Shown piece by piece: positions 1-10,674 of a stretch of 58,784 nucleotides of DNA. A model generated the notes under the pieces. That model had not been told where the DNA came from and searched no databases. It saw only the letters and a program-made list of their open reading frames with translations. The DNA is from Mycobacterium sp. (lineage in GTDB: Bacteria > Actinomycetota > Actinomycetes > Mycobacteriales > Mycobacteriaceae): positions 1 to 58,784 of the forward strand of contig JAOPUT010000153.1 in assembly GCA_025963385.1 (NCBI GenBank). Direction: 5' to 3'. The translations under genes and the position numbers were made by a program. Positions within the stretch are counted from its first letter, which is position 1. Every line of letters starts with the position of its first letter.

Positions 1-1572
1 CAGTGCCATCGTGGTGTCCTCGCCCTGACAGAGCACCGGTGTGTCGAGGCGACCGCGCATCGCCTCGGCCGTCGCCTTCGCGGCGCGCATCGACGAGAAC
101 AGGCCCAGCGTCCGGCCGCCCGCGGCGTTGATGAGGCCTTCGATCTCGTCGAGTTGTTCGGCCGACCCGGTGCCGTCGCGTCCCGGCGGCGGCAGGTGGG
201 CGGCGACGTAGAGGATGCCCGACTTGGCATGCGCAAAGGGCGATCCGACGTCGATGCCCTTCCAGGCCGCCGCTTCCTCGCCCATGGCGGTGAGGCCCCA
301 GGATCGTGCCATCGCGTCGAAGTTGCCGCCGATCGTCAGGGTCGCGGAGGTCAGTATCACGGTTCCCTGGTCAAACAGCCTGTTGCGCAACAGGTTTGCC
401 ACCGACAGCGGCGCCACCCTGAGCACTGCTCTGCGGTTTCCCCTGACCTCCTCGTGGTCTAGCCACACCACGTCGGTGCGGTCGGGGATCGCCGGACCGT
501 ACGAGGACAGGATGCGCGACGCAGTGTCGCTGACGTCGTTCAGTGCCGTCACCGCCTCGTTGCGCGCGGCGGCGGCCTTCGGATCGCCCGGCGCCGTGTC
601 GATGGCCGACCGGACCTTGTCGGCCGAGTCCCGCAACACGGTGAGATACGTCGCCAACTCCTCGTCGAGGACGTCCTTGCGGCCCGGCTCCTCGTCGTAG
701 ATGGCCGACGAGAACGTGGCGGTCGCCGCTTCGAACCGTTGGGCGAGTTCGGGATCGACGAGTCGAGACGAGCGGCGGAGTGCGACGCCGAGCATGGTCG
801 CCGACAGTTCGCCGGTCGCGACGCTCGTCACCCGGTCGACGAGTTCGTGGGCTTCGTCCACCACCAGGAGTTCGTGCTCGGGAAGGACGTTCACGTCCGA
901 GATCGCGTCGATGGCGAGCAGGGCGTGGTTGGTGACGACGACATCGGCGGTACCTGCACGGCCGCGCGCCTTCTCGGCGAAGCAGTCGCTGCCGTACTGG
1001 CAGCGCGCAGCGCCGACGCACTCCCGCGCGGACACGCTGACCTGGCTCCACGATCGGTCGGCGACCCCGGGCACGACCTCGTCGCGATCGCCGGTCTCGG
1101 TGTCCGACGTCCACTCGATGAGACGCTTGACGTCGCGGCCCAACGCCGTCGTCGCCACGGCATCGAACAGCTCGTCCTGAGGCAGGTCGTCGGGTGACTC
1201 CGTCGCTCCGTTGTGGATCTTGTTGAGGCACAGGTAGTTTCCGCGCCCCTTGAGCAGAGCGAACTCGGGGCGACGCGGGACCTCGCCGGTCAGGGCGTCG
1301 GCCAGTCGCGGCAGGTCGCGATCGAACAGCTGACGCTGCAGGGCGATGGTCGCCGTCGAGATCACGACGGGTTCGGCGCGTTCCATCGCACGCTTGATGG
1401 CAGGCACCAGATAGGCGAGCGACTTCCCGGTGCCGGTGCCCGCCTGGACTGCGAGGTGCTCACCGGTTTCGAAGGCATGGTCGACCGCCTCGGCCATCTC
1501 GATCTGCCCGCTGCGTTCGGTGCCGCCGAGTGCGGCAACCGCCTTGTCCAGCAGGTCCCTGACGCCGCCCGT
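1..1572 (-). CDS. dinG: ATP-dependent DNA helicase DinG (3' part cut by window start)
   Basis: XPD/DinG-type iron-sulfur superfamily 2 helicase that unwinds 5'-overhang DNA and D-/R-loops in repair. Translated on the minus strand, the frame shows a Q-like N-terminus (RSGQIEMAEAV), Walker A GTGTGKS, a Cys after GRGNY and then C-x5-C-x5-C (ECVGAARCQYGSDC) for the 4Fe-4S cluster, and the DEAH box VVDEAHEL. The C-terminus runs out of the window at base 1. It lies 9 bp downstream of pncB in the same frame, as Rv1329c follows Rv1330c. No ATG, GTG or TTG occurs between the pncB stop (1584-1582) and the conserved N-terminus. An ACG at 1572-1570, six bases after GGAGGAG, is the best-placed start; CTG at 1554 and an internal ATG near 1524 are alternatives. 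Identity is secure, the start is not. Confidence 0.9.
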
Positions 1573-1581
1573 GTCTCCTCC

Positions 1582-2919
1582 TCAGGCCCGGCGCGTGGCG
1601 TCGACCATGCGCGTGGGTATCGCGGGCTCACCGCGGGAGAGCTTCAGCCCGTGCCACGGCAGGCTGTGCAGACCCGCGGCGACGCGCTTGCGCGCCGACG
1701 TCAGGTCGAGGTCGGCGACGGCCTCACCGGAGCGGACCAACGGATGGGCGAGTGCCGTGGCGATCAGGCCGGAGGCCGGCGCGGGGGTTTTGTCGGCGAG
1801 GTGCACGATCTCCTCGACGACCGTGCCCGTCGGCTTGGCCAGCCGGTGCGCCTGCTTGCGTCCGCCGTGGGATTCCTTGAGGGTGCTGCGCTTCTCCACG
1901 GGAACGCCCTCCACCTCGACGAGCTTGTAGACCATGCCCGCGGTCGGCGCGCCCGACCCGGTGACGAGCGACGTGCCGACCCCGTACGAGTCGACGGGCT
2001 CGGCGCGCAGCGCAGCGATGGCGAACTCGTCGAGGTCGCTTGTCACGACGATGCGGGTGTCGGAAGCGCCGAGCCCGTCGAGTTGATCGCGCACCTGGCG
2101 GGCCAGCACGCCCAGATCTCCCGAGTCGATGCGGACCGCGCCCAGTTCGGGGCCTGCCACGGCGACGGCGTTGGCCACACCGGTGGTGATGTCGTAGGTG
2201 TCGACGAGCAGCGTGGTGCCTACGCCGAGGGCGTCGACCTGAGCCCGGAAGGCGGCCTGCTCGTCGGGGCCGTCGGGGGAGGTGTGCAGCAGGGTGAACG
2301 CATGCGCGCTGGTCCCCAGCGCGGGCACGCCGTACCGCCGCTGGGCCTCGAGGTTGGACGAACCGGAGAAGCCGGCGATGTAGGCGGCGCGCGCGGCGGC
2401 CACGGCCGCCCTCTCGTGGGTGCGGCGCGAGCCCATCTCGATCAGCGGCCGACCCTCGGCTGCGCTGACCATGCGGGCCGCGGCCGAGGCGATGGCGCAG
2501 TCGTGATTGAAGATCGACAGGGCCAGGGTCTCCAGCAGCACGCATTCGGCGAACGTGCCGTGTACCGACAGTACCGGGGAGCCCGGGAAGTAGAGCTCGC
2601 CCTCGGCGTAGCCGTCGACGTCGCCGGTGAACCGGTAATCGGCGAGGTAGGACAGGGTCTCGGCGTCCAGGAAGTCGGCGAGCAGCGCCAGCTCGTCCTC
2701 ATCGAACCTGAACTGCGGCAAGGCTTCCAGGAAGCGGCCCGTGCCTGCGACGATGCCGTAACGCCTGCCGTCGGGCAGGCGGCGGGCGAACACCTCGAAC
2801 GTGGTCCGGCGGTGCGCCGTGCCATCACGCAGTGCGGCCGCGAGCATCGTCAGCTCGTACTTGTCGGTGAGCAGAGCCGTCGACGCACACTCCTCGCGCG
2901 GGCGCTCATAGCCGGTCAC
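1582..2919 (-). CDS. pncB: nicotinate phosphoribosyltransferase PncB
   Basis: Converts nicotinate plus PRPP to nicotinate mononucleotide in the Preiss-Handler NAD salvage route. The 445-residue product has the family's LLTDKYELTML N-terminus, FEVFARRLP, the IEMGSRRTHE stretch and ALGTSAHAF, where a GT-x-AH motif carries the catalytic His in this family. It matches M. tuberculosis PncB1 (Rv1330c) in length and neighbourhood. I prefer the GTG at 2919 because a TACGGT -10-like hexamer (2932-2927) sits seven bases upstream, giving a leaderless mRNA. A GTG at 2949 would add ten residues. It is divergent from clpS and probably co-transcribed with dinG, 9 bp downstream. Confidence 0.95.
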   Translation of the reverse strand: MTGYERPREECASTALLTDKYELTMLAAALRDGTAHRRTTFEVFARRLPDGRRYGIVAGTGRFLEALPQFRFDEDELALLADFLDAETLSYLADYRFTGDVDGYAEGELYFPGSPVLSVHGTFAECVLLETLALSIFNHDCAIASAAARMVSAAEGRPLIEMGSRRTHERAAVAAARAAYIAGFSGSSNLEAQRRYGVPALGTSAHAFTLLHTSPDGPDEQAAFRAQVDALGVGTTLLVDTYDITTGVANAVAVAGPELGAVRIDSGDLGVLARQVRDQLDGLGASDTRIVVTSDLDEFAIAALRAEPVDSYGVGTSLVTGSGAPTAGMVYKLVEVEGVPVEKRSTLKESHGGRKQAHRLAKPTGTVVEEIVHLADKTPAPASGLIATALAHPLVRSGEAVADLDLTSARKRVAAGLHSLPWHGLKLSRGEPAIPTRMVDATRRA

Positions 2920-2975
2920 ACCGCCAACCGTAGCCGTTCGGACCGTCACCGAGACCGGTGTCTATCCTTGGCGGC
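2920..2975. promoter_or_regulatory. divergent leaderless promoters of pncB and clpS
   Basis: Minus strand: TACGGT at 2932-2927, seven bases before the pncB GTG at 2919. Plus strand: TATCCT at 2963-2968, seven bases before the clpS ATG at 2976. Both fit the mycobacterial TANNNT -10 followed directly by a start codon. No clear -35 boxes are visible. Inferred from spacing only. Confidence 0.45.
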
Positions 2976-3278
2976 ATGGTTACGCCGGCGCGAACCCAGC
3001 CAGGGACTCGCGAGGAACGTGATGTGGAGGTCGTCGAGGCGACCGACAGTCCTTGGGTCACCCTGGTGTGGGACGACCCCGTCAACCTGATGTCGTACGT
3101 GACCTACGTGTTCCAGAAGCTCTTCGGATACAGCGAACCGCACGCCACCAAGCTCATGCTCCAGGTGCACGAGGAGGGCAAGGCCGTGGTGTCGTCGGGG
3201 AGTAGGGAGTCCATGGAGGTCGACGTCACCAAATTGCATGCTGCCGGCCTCTGGGCCACGATGCAGCAGGATCGCTGA
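2976..3278 (+). CDS. clpS: ATP-dependent Clp protease adaptor ClpS
   Basis: Small adaptor that delivers N-degron substrates to the ClpC1/ClpP protease. The 100-residue product carries the ClpS core: [20 protein letters not shown] (N-degron pocket region), [22 protein letters not shown] and a C-terminus nearly identical to M. tuberculosis ClpS (Rv1331). The ATG at 2976 is chosen over an in-frame GTG at 2958 because the latter lies inside the likely -10 region. It is the first gene of a plus-strand run that continues into the cysteine biosynthesis genes. Confidence 0.96.
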   Translation: MVTPARTQPGTREERDVEVVEATDSPWVTLVWDDPVNLMSYVTYVFQKLFGYSEPHATKLMLQVHEEGKAVVSSGSRESMEVDVTKLHAAGLWATMQQDR

Positions 3279-3295
3279 CCCCGGGAGTACATGGC

Positions 3296-3877
3296 GTGCG
3301 CAAGTGGAAGCGTGTGGAAACCGCTGAGGGTACGCGCTTTCGGTCTGCGCTCGCGGCGCACGAGGCGACTCTGCTGCAGAGCTTGGTCAACTCGTTGATG
3401 GACATGCTGGTCGATCGCGAGAACTCTTCGCCCACAGACGAACTCGAGGAACTGACCGGGATGCGGACCGGGCATTCGAAGCCGCCGGACGATGACACGA
3501 TGATGCGCCTGCTGCCCGATTTCTTCCGCCCGCAGCACGACCATCCCGCCGGCTCGGGTACCGCCGAGAGCCTCAACAGCGCCCTGCGCAGCCTGCACGA
3601 GCCCGAGATCATCGAGGCGAAACGGCATGCGGGCCAACGCCTGCTGGATACGTTGCCGTCCGGCGGTGGCAGGTTCGAGATCGCCGAGGACGACGCGCAC
3701 TGCTGGGCGGCATGCGTCAACGACATCAGGTTGGCGCTCGGCACCATGCTCGATATCGGCCCCGACGGGCCCGACCATCTGCCCGCCGAGCATCCGATGG
3801 CCGGGCACCTCGACGTCTACCAGTGGCTTACCGTGCTGCAGGAATACCTGGTGCTCGGGCTGATGGGCAAGAAGTAA
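3296..3877 (+). CDS. aosR: AosR-like redox-responsive regulator (DUF2017)
   Basis: Homologue and positional equivalent of Rv1332. That protein has been reported as AosR, an actinomycete oxidative-stress regulator working with SigH to induce the downstream cysteine genes. The 193-residue DUF2017 protein has no classical helix-turn-helix that I can recognise. Cys136 and Cys140 lie in a C-x3-C (HCWAAC) and could form the reported redox disulfide; this mapping is inference. The GTG start at 3296 follows GGGAG at 3283-3287. It sits 17 bp after clpS and 5 bp before the hydrolase gene, upstream of mec-cysO-cysM. Confidence 0.88.
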   Translation: MRKWKRVETAEGTRFRSALAAHEATLLQSLVNSLMDMLVDRENSSPTDELEELTGMRTGHSKPPDDDTMMRLLPDFFRPQHDHPAGSGTAESLNSALRSLHEPEIIEAKRHAGQRLLDTLPSGGGRFEIAEDDAHCWAACVNDIRLALGTMLDIGPDGPDHLPAEHPMAGHLDVYQWLTVLQEYLVLGLMGKK

Positions 3878-3882
3878 TTCCG

Positions 3883-4944
3883 ATGGGCGGCTCGATCACC
3901 GACGTGTCGGGCATTCTCGTCGGGAATCACCACCGGCTCGATCCCGATGCGACGCTGGGTACGGGCTGGGCGTGTGGCACCACCGTCGTCCTCACGCCGC
4001 CCGGCACGACCGGTGCGGTCGACGTCCGCGGAGGGGCGCCGGGAACCAGGGAGACAGACCTTCTCGACCCGGCCAACAGCGTGCGCTTCGTCGACGCCGT
4101 CGTGCTGACGGGTGGCAGCGCCTACGGTCTCGCCGCCGCCGACGGTGTCATGCAATGGCTGGAACAGCACGACCGCGGGGTGGTGATGGACGGCGGTCTG
4201 GTCCCCATCGTGCCTGCCGCGGTGATCTTCGATCTGCCCGTCGGCGGGTGGGCATGCCGCCCGACCGCGGAGTTCGGTTTCGCCGCCGCCAACGCCGCAG
4301 GCCTCCAGGTGCCGATGGGCAACGTCGGTGCGGGGGTCGGCGCACGGGCGGGCGCCCTCAAGGGCGGCCTCGGCACGGCGTCGCTGACCCTCGAGGACAT
4401 CGGTGTCACCATCGGTGCGATCGTCGCCGTGAACTCGGCCGGCAACGTCGCCGATCCCGCGACGGGGCTGCCGTGGATGGTCGACCTCATCGCGGAGCTG
4501 GGTCTGACCGCGCCGCCCGCCGAGCAGATCGCGGCGTTCGCCGAGCGCGACGCCGAACTGTCGCCGTTCAACACCACCATCGCGGTCGTCGCCACCGACG
4601 CCGCGCTCAGCAAGGCGGCCTGCAAGCGGGTGGCGGTCGCCGCCCAGGACGGCTTGGCCCGCACCATCCGGCCCGCGCACACCCCGTTGGACGGGGACAC
4701 CGTCTTCGTGTTGTCCACCGGTGCCGTTGAGGTGGAGCCTGCGACCGGAGCCGCGGCTACGCCAGCGGCGATGTCGCCGGAGACCAAGCTGACGACGGCG
4801 GTCGGCGCCGCTGCCGCCGACTGCCTGGCCCGTGCCGTGATGGCCGGTGTGCTCGCGGCCGAGACCGTCGCCGGAATACCCACCTACCGCGGCATGTTGC
4901 CCGGAGCATTCGCCCAAGCAGGAGGGACTGGCCCGACGTGTTGA
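3883..4944 (+). CDS. P1/DmpA-family N-terminal nucleophile hydrolase (Rv1333-like)
   Basis: Member of peptidase family S58/P1 (DmpA aminopeptidases and the nylon-oligomer hydrolase NylC). These proteins autoprocess before a Thr or Ser that becomes the nucleophile. The 353-residue product starts MGGSITDVSGILVGNHH, has the glycine-rich VVLTGGSAYGL segment and carries PFNTTIAVV late in the chain. The Asn-Thr there corresponds to the NylC-type cleavage and nucleophile site. Its physiological substrate in mycobacteria is unknown to me. The ATG at 3883 gives the expected N-terminus. It overlaps mec by 7 bp, so translation of the two is probably coupled. Confidence 0.88.
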   Translation: MGGSITDVSGILVGNHHRLDPDATLGTGWACGTTVVLTPPGTTGAVDVRGGAPGTRETDLLDPANSVRFVDAVVLTGGSAYGLAAADGVMQWLEQHDRGVVMDGGLVPIVPAAVIFDLPVGGWACRPTAEFGFAAANAAGLQVPMGNVGAGVGARAGALKGGLGTASLTLEDIGVTIGAIVAVNSAGNVADPATGLPWMVDLIAELGLTAPPAEQIAAFAERDAELSPFNTTIAVVATDAALSKAACKRVAVAAQDGLARTIRPAHTPLDGDTVFVLSTGAVEVEPATGAAATPAAMSPETKLTTAVGAAAADCLARAVMAGVLAAETVAGIPTYRGMLPGAFAQAGGTGPTC

Positions 4945-5369
4945 CGATCCGACGCGACCTGGTCGACGCCATGGTCGGTCACGCCCGCGCCGATCACCCC
5001 GACGAGGCTTGCGGAGTGATCGCCGGTCCCGAGGGATCGGATCGACCCGAACGCTTCATCGCCATGGACAACGCCGAGCGCTCGCCGACGTTCTACCGCT
5101 TCGACTCCGGCGAGCAGCTGAAGGTCTGGCGGGCTCTGGACGAGGCAGGTGAGGCCCCGATCGTCATCTACCACTCGCACACCGCGACCGAGGCCTATCC
5201 GAGTCGCACCGACATCAGCTACGCGTCCGAACCCGACGCGCACTACGTCCTCGTCTCGACGCGCGATCCGGAGGAGCACGAACTCCGCAGCTACCGGATC
5301 GTCGACGGCGTCGTCACCGAGGAACCCGTCACCATCGTCGATCAGTACCCGACCCGTCGAAAGGAATGA
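4938..5369 (+). CDS. mec: Mec: CysO-cysteine metallopeptidase (JAMM/MPN+)
   Basis: Zinc hydrolase that releases L-cysteine from the CysO-cysteine adduct and so regenerates CysO. The 143-residue protein has a complete JAMM signature: His79-x-His81-x7-Ser89-x2-Asp92 (HSHTATEAYPSRTD), with Glu23 in the DEACG strand. It corresponds to Rv1334. The GTG start at 4938 overlaps the preceding stop, with GGAGG at 4921-4925 as ribosome binding site. It is followed after 6 bp by cysO and then cysM, the known functional order. Confidence 0.96.
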   Translation: MLTIRRDLVDAMVGHARADHPDEACGVIAGPEGSDRPERFIAMDNAERSPTFYRFDSGEQLKVWRALDEAGEAPIVIYHSHTATEAYPSRTDISYASEPDAHYVLVSTRDPEEHELRSYRIVDGVVTEEPVTIVDQYPTRRKE

Positions 5370-5375
5370 CCGACC

Positions 5376-7257
<1,882 letters not shown>

Positions 7258-7428
7258 GCGCTCGTCGCGCTTTGCTGAACTGAGGCGTTCGCCACATTGA
7301 CACGAGCGTGAGTGCTGCGTCTCGATGGGTGTAGTCCCAGGTCATGGGTCACAAAATGTCCAGATAATGAATCTCGGCGCCAAATGCGGTGATGTTTTCG
7401 TCACACGCTGATCGGGCATGGCAAGCTG
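7258..7428 (+). other. 171-bp intergenic gap where murI is expected; weak promoter candidate
   Basis: In the M. tuberculosis and M. smegmatis order, murI (glutamate racemase) lies between the rhomboid gene and the Rv1339 gene. Here neither strand of this gap has a frame long enough, and no racemase motif is seen. It contains TTGACA at 7297-7302 and GATAAT at 7363-7368, which could belong to promoters of the downstream gene, but their spacing does not pair them. No residual murI sequence is recognisable by eye. Confidence 0.5.
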
Positions 7429-8202
7429 GTGAGCGTGCGAATCACCGTACTGGGCTGTTCCGGTAGTGTCACCGGGCCGGATTCGCCTGCTTCGGGTTAC
7501 CTGATAACGGCTCCCGACACTCCTCCTCTCGCCGTCGACTTCGGCGGCGGCGTGCTCGGCGCGCTGCAGCGTCACGCCGACCCGGGCACCGTGAGCGTCC
7601 TCCTTTCGCACCTCCACGCCGACCACTGCCTGGACCTCCCCGGTCTCTTCGTCTGGCGCCGATACCATCCGTCGCCGCCCAAGGGCCGGGCGTTGATGTA
7701 CGGGCCCGCCGACACCTGGTCGCGGCTCGGCGCGGCGTCCTCCCCCGAAGGCGGGGAGATCGACGACTTCTCCGACATCTTCGACATCCGTCAGTGGGTG
7801 GACAGTCAAGCGGTGCAGATCGGCTCGCTCAGCGTGCTGCCGCGGCTGGTGTGCCACCCGACGGAGTCGTACGGAATGCGCTTCACCGATCCGTCGGGAG
7901 CGACGCTCGTCTACAGCGGCGACACCGGCTACTGCGAGCAGCTGATCGAACTCGCCAGCGGCGCCGACGTGTTCCTGTGCGAGGCATCGTGGACCGATTC
8001 GTCCGACCGCCCGCCGCAACTGCACCTGTCCGGTGCGGAAGCGGGTCGCGCCGCCGCGAAGGCGGGCGTGCGCGAACTGCTCCTGACCCACATCCCGCCG
8101 TGGACGTCGCGCGAGGACGTCATCAGCGAGGCCAAGGCCGAGTTCGACGGGCCGGTGCACGCCGTCGTGTGCAACGAGACGTTCGAGGTTACGGCGCACT
8201 AG
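7429..8202 (+). CDS. metallo-beta-lactamase-fold phosphodiesterase (Rv1339-like)
   Basis: MBL-fold hydrolase related to RNase Z and cyclic-nucleotide phosphodiesterases. Rv1339 has been described as an atypical cAMP phosphodiesterase. Visible metal motifs are SHLHADHCLD (H-x-H-x-D-H), YSGDTGYC (bridging Asp) and the late LLLTHIPP His. The first residues after the start, VRITVLGCSGSV, are the fold's first strand. The product is 257 residues from the GTG at 7429; the GTG at 7435 is an alternative. Adjacent to rph as in other mycobacteria, but without murI upstream. Confidence 0.9.
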   Translation: MSVRITVLGCSGSVTGPDSPASGYLITAPDTPPLAVDFGGGVLGALQRHADPGTVSVLLSHLHADHCLDLPGLFVWRRYHPSPPKGRALMYGPADTWSRLGAASSPEGGEIDDFSDIFDIRQWVDSQAVQIGSLSVLPRLVCHPTESYGMRFTDPSGATLVYSGDTGYCEQLIELASGADVFLCEASWTDSSDRPPQLHLSGAEAGRAAAKAGVRELLLTHIPPWTSREDVISEAKAEFDGPVHAVVCNETFEVTAH

Positions 8203-8220
8203 AGCGTCCACGTCACCGGT

Positions 8221-8232
8221 TAGGGTTGGCGG
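8221..8232 (+). promoter_or_regulatory. leaderless promoter -10 of rph
   Basis: TAGGGT at 8221-8226 lies seven bases before the GTG start at 8233. This matches the mycobacterial TANNNT -10 with transcription beginning at the start codon. It would let rph-rdgB be transcribed separately from the upstream gene. Confidence 0.4.
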
Positions 8233-9015
<783 letters not shown>

Positions 9016-9029
9016 CACGCAAGACAGCC

Positions 9030-9626
9030 ATGGAGCTCCTGGTCGCCAGTCGCAACCCGAAGAAGCTGGCCGAACTCCGCCGCGTGCTCGACGCCGCGGG
9101 GTTGTCGGGTCTACGGCTGCTGTCGCTCGACGACGTCGCCCCGTTCGACGAGGCTCCCGAGACGGGCGCCACGTTCGAGGAGAACGCGGTGGCCAAGGCG
9201 CGGGACGCGTTCCGCGCCTCTGGGCTTCCCGCGGTCGCCGACGATTCCGGGCTCGCCGTCGACGCCCTGAACGGCATGCCCGGCGTGCTCTCGGCGCGAT
9301 GGGCGGGCGCACACGGTGACGACGTCGCCAATCTTCGGCTGCTCCTCGGCCAACTCGGTGACGTACCCGACGAGCGGCGGGGTGCGGCGTTCGTGTCGGC
9401 GTGCGCACTGGTGTCCTCCTCGGGGGAGACCGTCGTGCGGGGGGAGTGGACCGGGACCATCGCCCGCGCGCCGCGCGGCGAGGGTGGCTTCGGCTACGAC
9501 CCCATCTTCGTGCCGGACGGCTCGGAGCGTTCGGCGGGTGAACTGAGCCCGGCCGAGAAGGACGCCGTGTCCCATCGGAGACGCGCCCTGGCGCTCCTGC
9601 TGCCCGCGCTGCGGTCGCTGGCGTGA
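9030..9626 (+). CDS. rdgB: non-canonical purine NTP pyrophosphatase (RdgB/HAM1)
   Basis: Hydrolyses dITP, XTP and ITP to monophosphates and so keeps deaminated purines out of DNA and RNA. The 198-residue product has the HAM1 signatures LLVASRNPKKLAEL, ETGATFEENAVAKA, VADDSGLAVDALNGMPGVLSARWAG, GEGGFGYDPIFVP and SHRRRAL. It is equivalent to Rv1341. ATG start at 9030; partner of rph. The 120-bp gap after it (9627-9746) holds only a weak 6-bp hairpin (9659-9675) without a U tract. Confidence 0.96.
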   Translation: MELLVASRNPKKLAELRRVLDAAGLSGLRLLSLDDVAPFDEAPETGATFEENAVAKARDAFRASGLPAVADDSGLAVDALNGMPGVLSARWAGAHGDDVANLRLLLGQLGDVPDERRGAAFVSACALVSSSGETVVRGEWTGTIARAPRGEGGFGYDPIFVPDGSERSAGELSPAEKDAVSHRRRALALLLPALRSLA

Positions 9627-9746
9627 GTTTACCTAGCGCGACTAACGTGTAGCGTTCGGCGACGTGGGTCGTCGCGCCGTTGGGCCTGAATCGCAAACGT
9701 CGGCCACGGCGCCCCCCGGCATCCTGGTGGCGGTGCGGGACGCCGA

Positions 9747-10127
9747 TCAGAGGTTGAACGCGGCCTTGATCTGCTTGGTCTGAAAGTGCTCGACGATCAC
9801 GCCGAGCAGCGGGATGGTGCCTGCGAGCAACACGCCGATGGTCTTACCGATGGGCCAGCGGACCTTCACCGACAGGTTCGCGGCGGACAGCAGGTAGACG
9901 AAGTACACCCAGCCGTGCACGACACCGATCCAGCTCGGTGGGTCGTCGACCTTCACGATGTACTTGAGCACCATCTCGTAGCAGAGCGCGATGAGCCAGA
10001 GGCCCGTCGTCCACGCCAGCACGCGGTACGCGGTCAGCGCCTTGCGGACGGACTCCGTGGGAGTCCGGGGCGCTGGATCGTCGGCCTGAGGCGCATCAGC
10101 GGGTGCTTCGGGATCCGGGCTGCTCAT
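9747..10127 (-). CDS. DUF3817 membrane protein (Rv1342c-like)
   Basis: Small integral membrane protein of unknown function. The 126 residues show three hydrophobic segments, at about 35-57, 66-87 and 96-113, after an acidic Pro-rich N-terminal tail. The motif GVVHGWVYFVYL is typical of DUF3817. The ATG at 10127 overlaps the lprD-like stop in ATGA, so the two are translationally coupled, as Rv1343c-Rv1342c are. Confidence 0.88.
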   Translation of the reverse strand: MSSPDPEAPADAPQADDPAPRTPTESVRKALTAYRVLAWTTGLWLIALCYEMVLKYIVKVDDPPSWIGVVHGWVYFVYLLSAANLSVKVRWPIGKTIGVLLAGTIPLLGVIVEHFQTKQIKAAFNL

Positions 10128-10510
10128 GTCGTCGTCCTGTCGTCGGTGTCCGTGCGGCCATCGCCCTTGGCGAGCTCGGCCAGATAGGCGTTGTATTCGG
10201 AGAGCGTCGGGTCGTCGTCGACCCGGGTGGCGGCCTTGGGGCGCTCGGGCAGCAGGCCCTCGGGGATCTCGGTCGGCCTGGTCTGGTCCGGCCTCGGCGG
10301 CGGGGCCTCTTCGTAACGGACGAACTTGTAGTACGCGTAGAAGCAGAAGCCGGCGAACATGGGCCACTGCAGGGCGTAGCCGAGGTTCTGGAAGGAGCCG
10401 GACGCGGATTCGTAGCGCGTCCACTGCCACCAGGCCAGTGCCAGGCAGCCCGCGGCGCCGACGAAGACCAACGCGATGAGCGCTGGTCTCCTACGCCGTG
10501 TAGTGGACAT
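10124..10510 (-). CDS. lprD: LprD-like membrane protein (Rv1343c-like)
   Basis: Positional equivalent of Rv1343c, annotated as lipoprotein LprD. The 128-residue product starts MSTTRRRRPALIALVF. Cys22 in VGAAGC is the possible lipidation site, but the lipobox is weak (Ala at -3) and the hydrophobic stretch continues past the Cys, so a plain membrane anchor is equally likely. A second hydrophobic segment (MFAGFCFYAYY) and an acidic, Pro-rich C-terminus follow. The start codon lies within the inverted repeat at 10503-10518. Confidence 0.8.
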   Translation of the reverse strand: MSTTRRRRPALIALVFVGAAGCLALAWWQWTRYESASGSFQNLGYALQWPMFAGFCFYAYYKFVRYEEAPPPRPDQTRPTEIPEGLLPERPKAATRVDDDPTLSEYNAYLAELAKGDGRTDTDDRTTT

Positions 10511-10518
10511 TCGTCCAC
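10503..10518. repeat. inverted repeat GTGGAC-N4-GTCCAC over the lprD-like start codon
   Basis: Perfect 6-4-6 inverted repeat. The lprD-like ATG (10510-10508) lies at its centre. It could be an operator or an mRNA hairpin masking the start. Function is inference. Confidence 0.4.
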
Positions 10519-10565
10519 GGTACCGCGACCGACTTGGGTCCGATGAACTCATTCATGCGGGACGG

Positions 10566-10571
10566 TACGAT
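10566..10571 (+). promoter_or_regulatory. candidate -10 of the tRNA-Leu gene
   Basis: TACGAT ends ten bases before the first tRNA base (10581), which suits transcription starting around 10578. No convincing -35 is seen. Confidence 0.35.
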
Positions 10572-10580
10572 CACCTGGTT

Positions 10581-10663
10581 GCGGGCGTGGCGAAATGGCA
10601 GACGCGCGGTCTTTAGGTGTCCGTGTTCGAGAGGACGTGGGGGTTCGAGTCCCCCCGCCCGCA
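10581..10663 (+). tRNA. tRNA-Leu (anticodon UAG)
   Basis: Class II tRNA of 83 nt without an encoded CCA. Acceptor arms GCGGGCG and CGCCCGC pair fully, with discriminator A at 10663. The T arm is GGGGG-TTCGAGT-CCCCC. The long variable arm pairs GTTC with GGAC around GAGA. The anticodon loop is TTTAGGT, giving UAG, flanked by CGGTC/GTCCG, which pairs except for one T-T mismatch (positions 30-40). It ends 12 bp before the convergent regulator gene. Confidence 0.93.
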
Positions 10664-10674
10664 CTCTTGGAGCC

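Noticed and set aside
1213..3090. Long plus-strand open frame of about 625 codons opposite pncB and dinG
   Set aside because: It is antisense to two well-identified conserved genes; its sequence is the Arg/Gly-rich pattern of a GC-rich shadow frame.
7297..7325. Sigma-70-like promoter starting with TTGACA
   Set aside because: TTGACA is perfect but no acceptable -10 lies 16-19 bp downstream.
9659..9675. Rho-independent terminator after rdgB
   Set aside because: GCGACG-TGGGT-CGTCGC can form a 6-bp stem but no U tract follows, so it is not called as a terminator.
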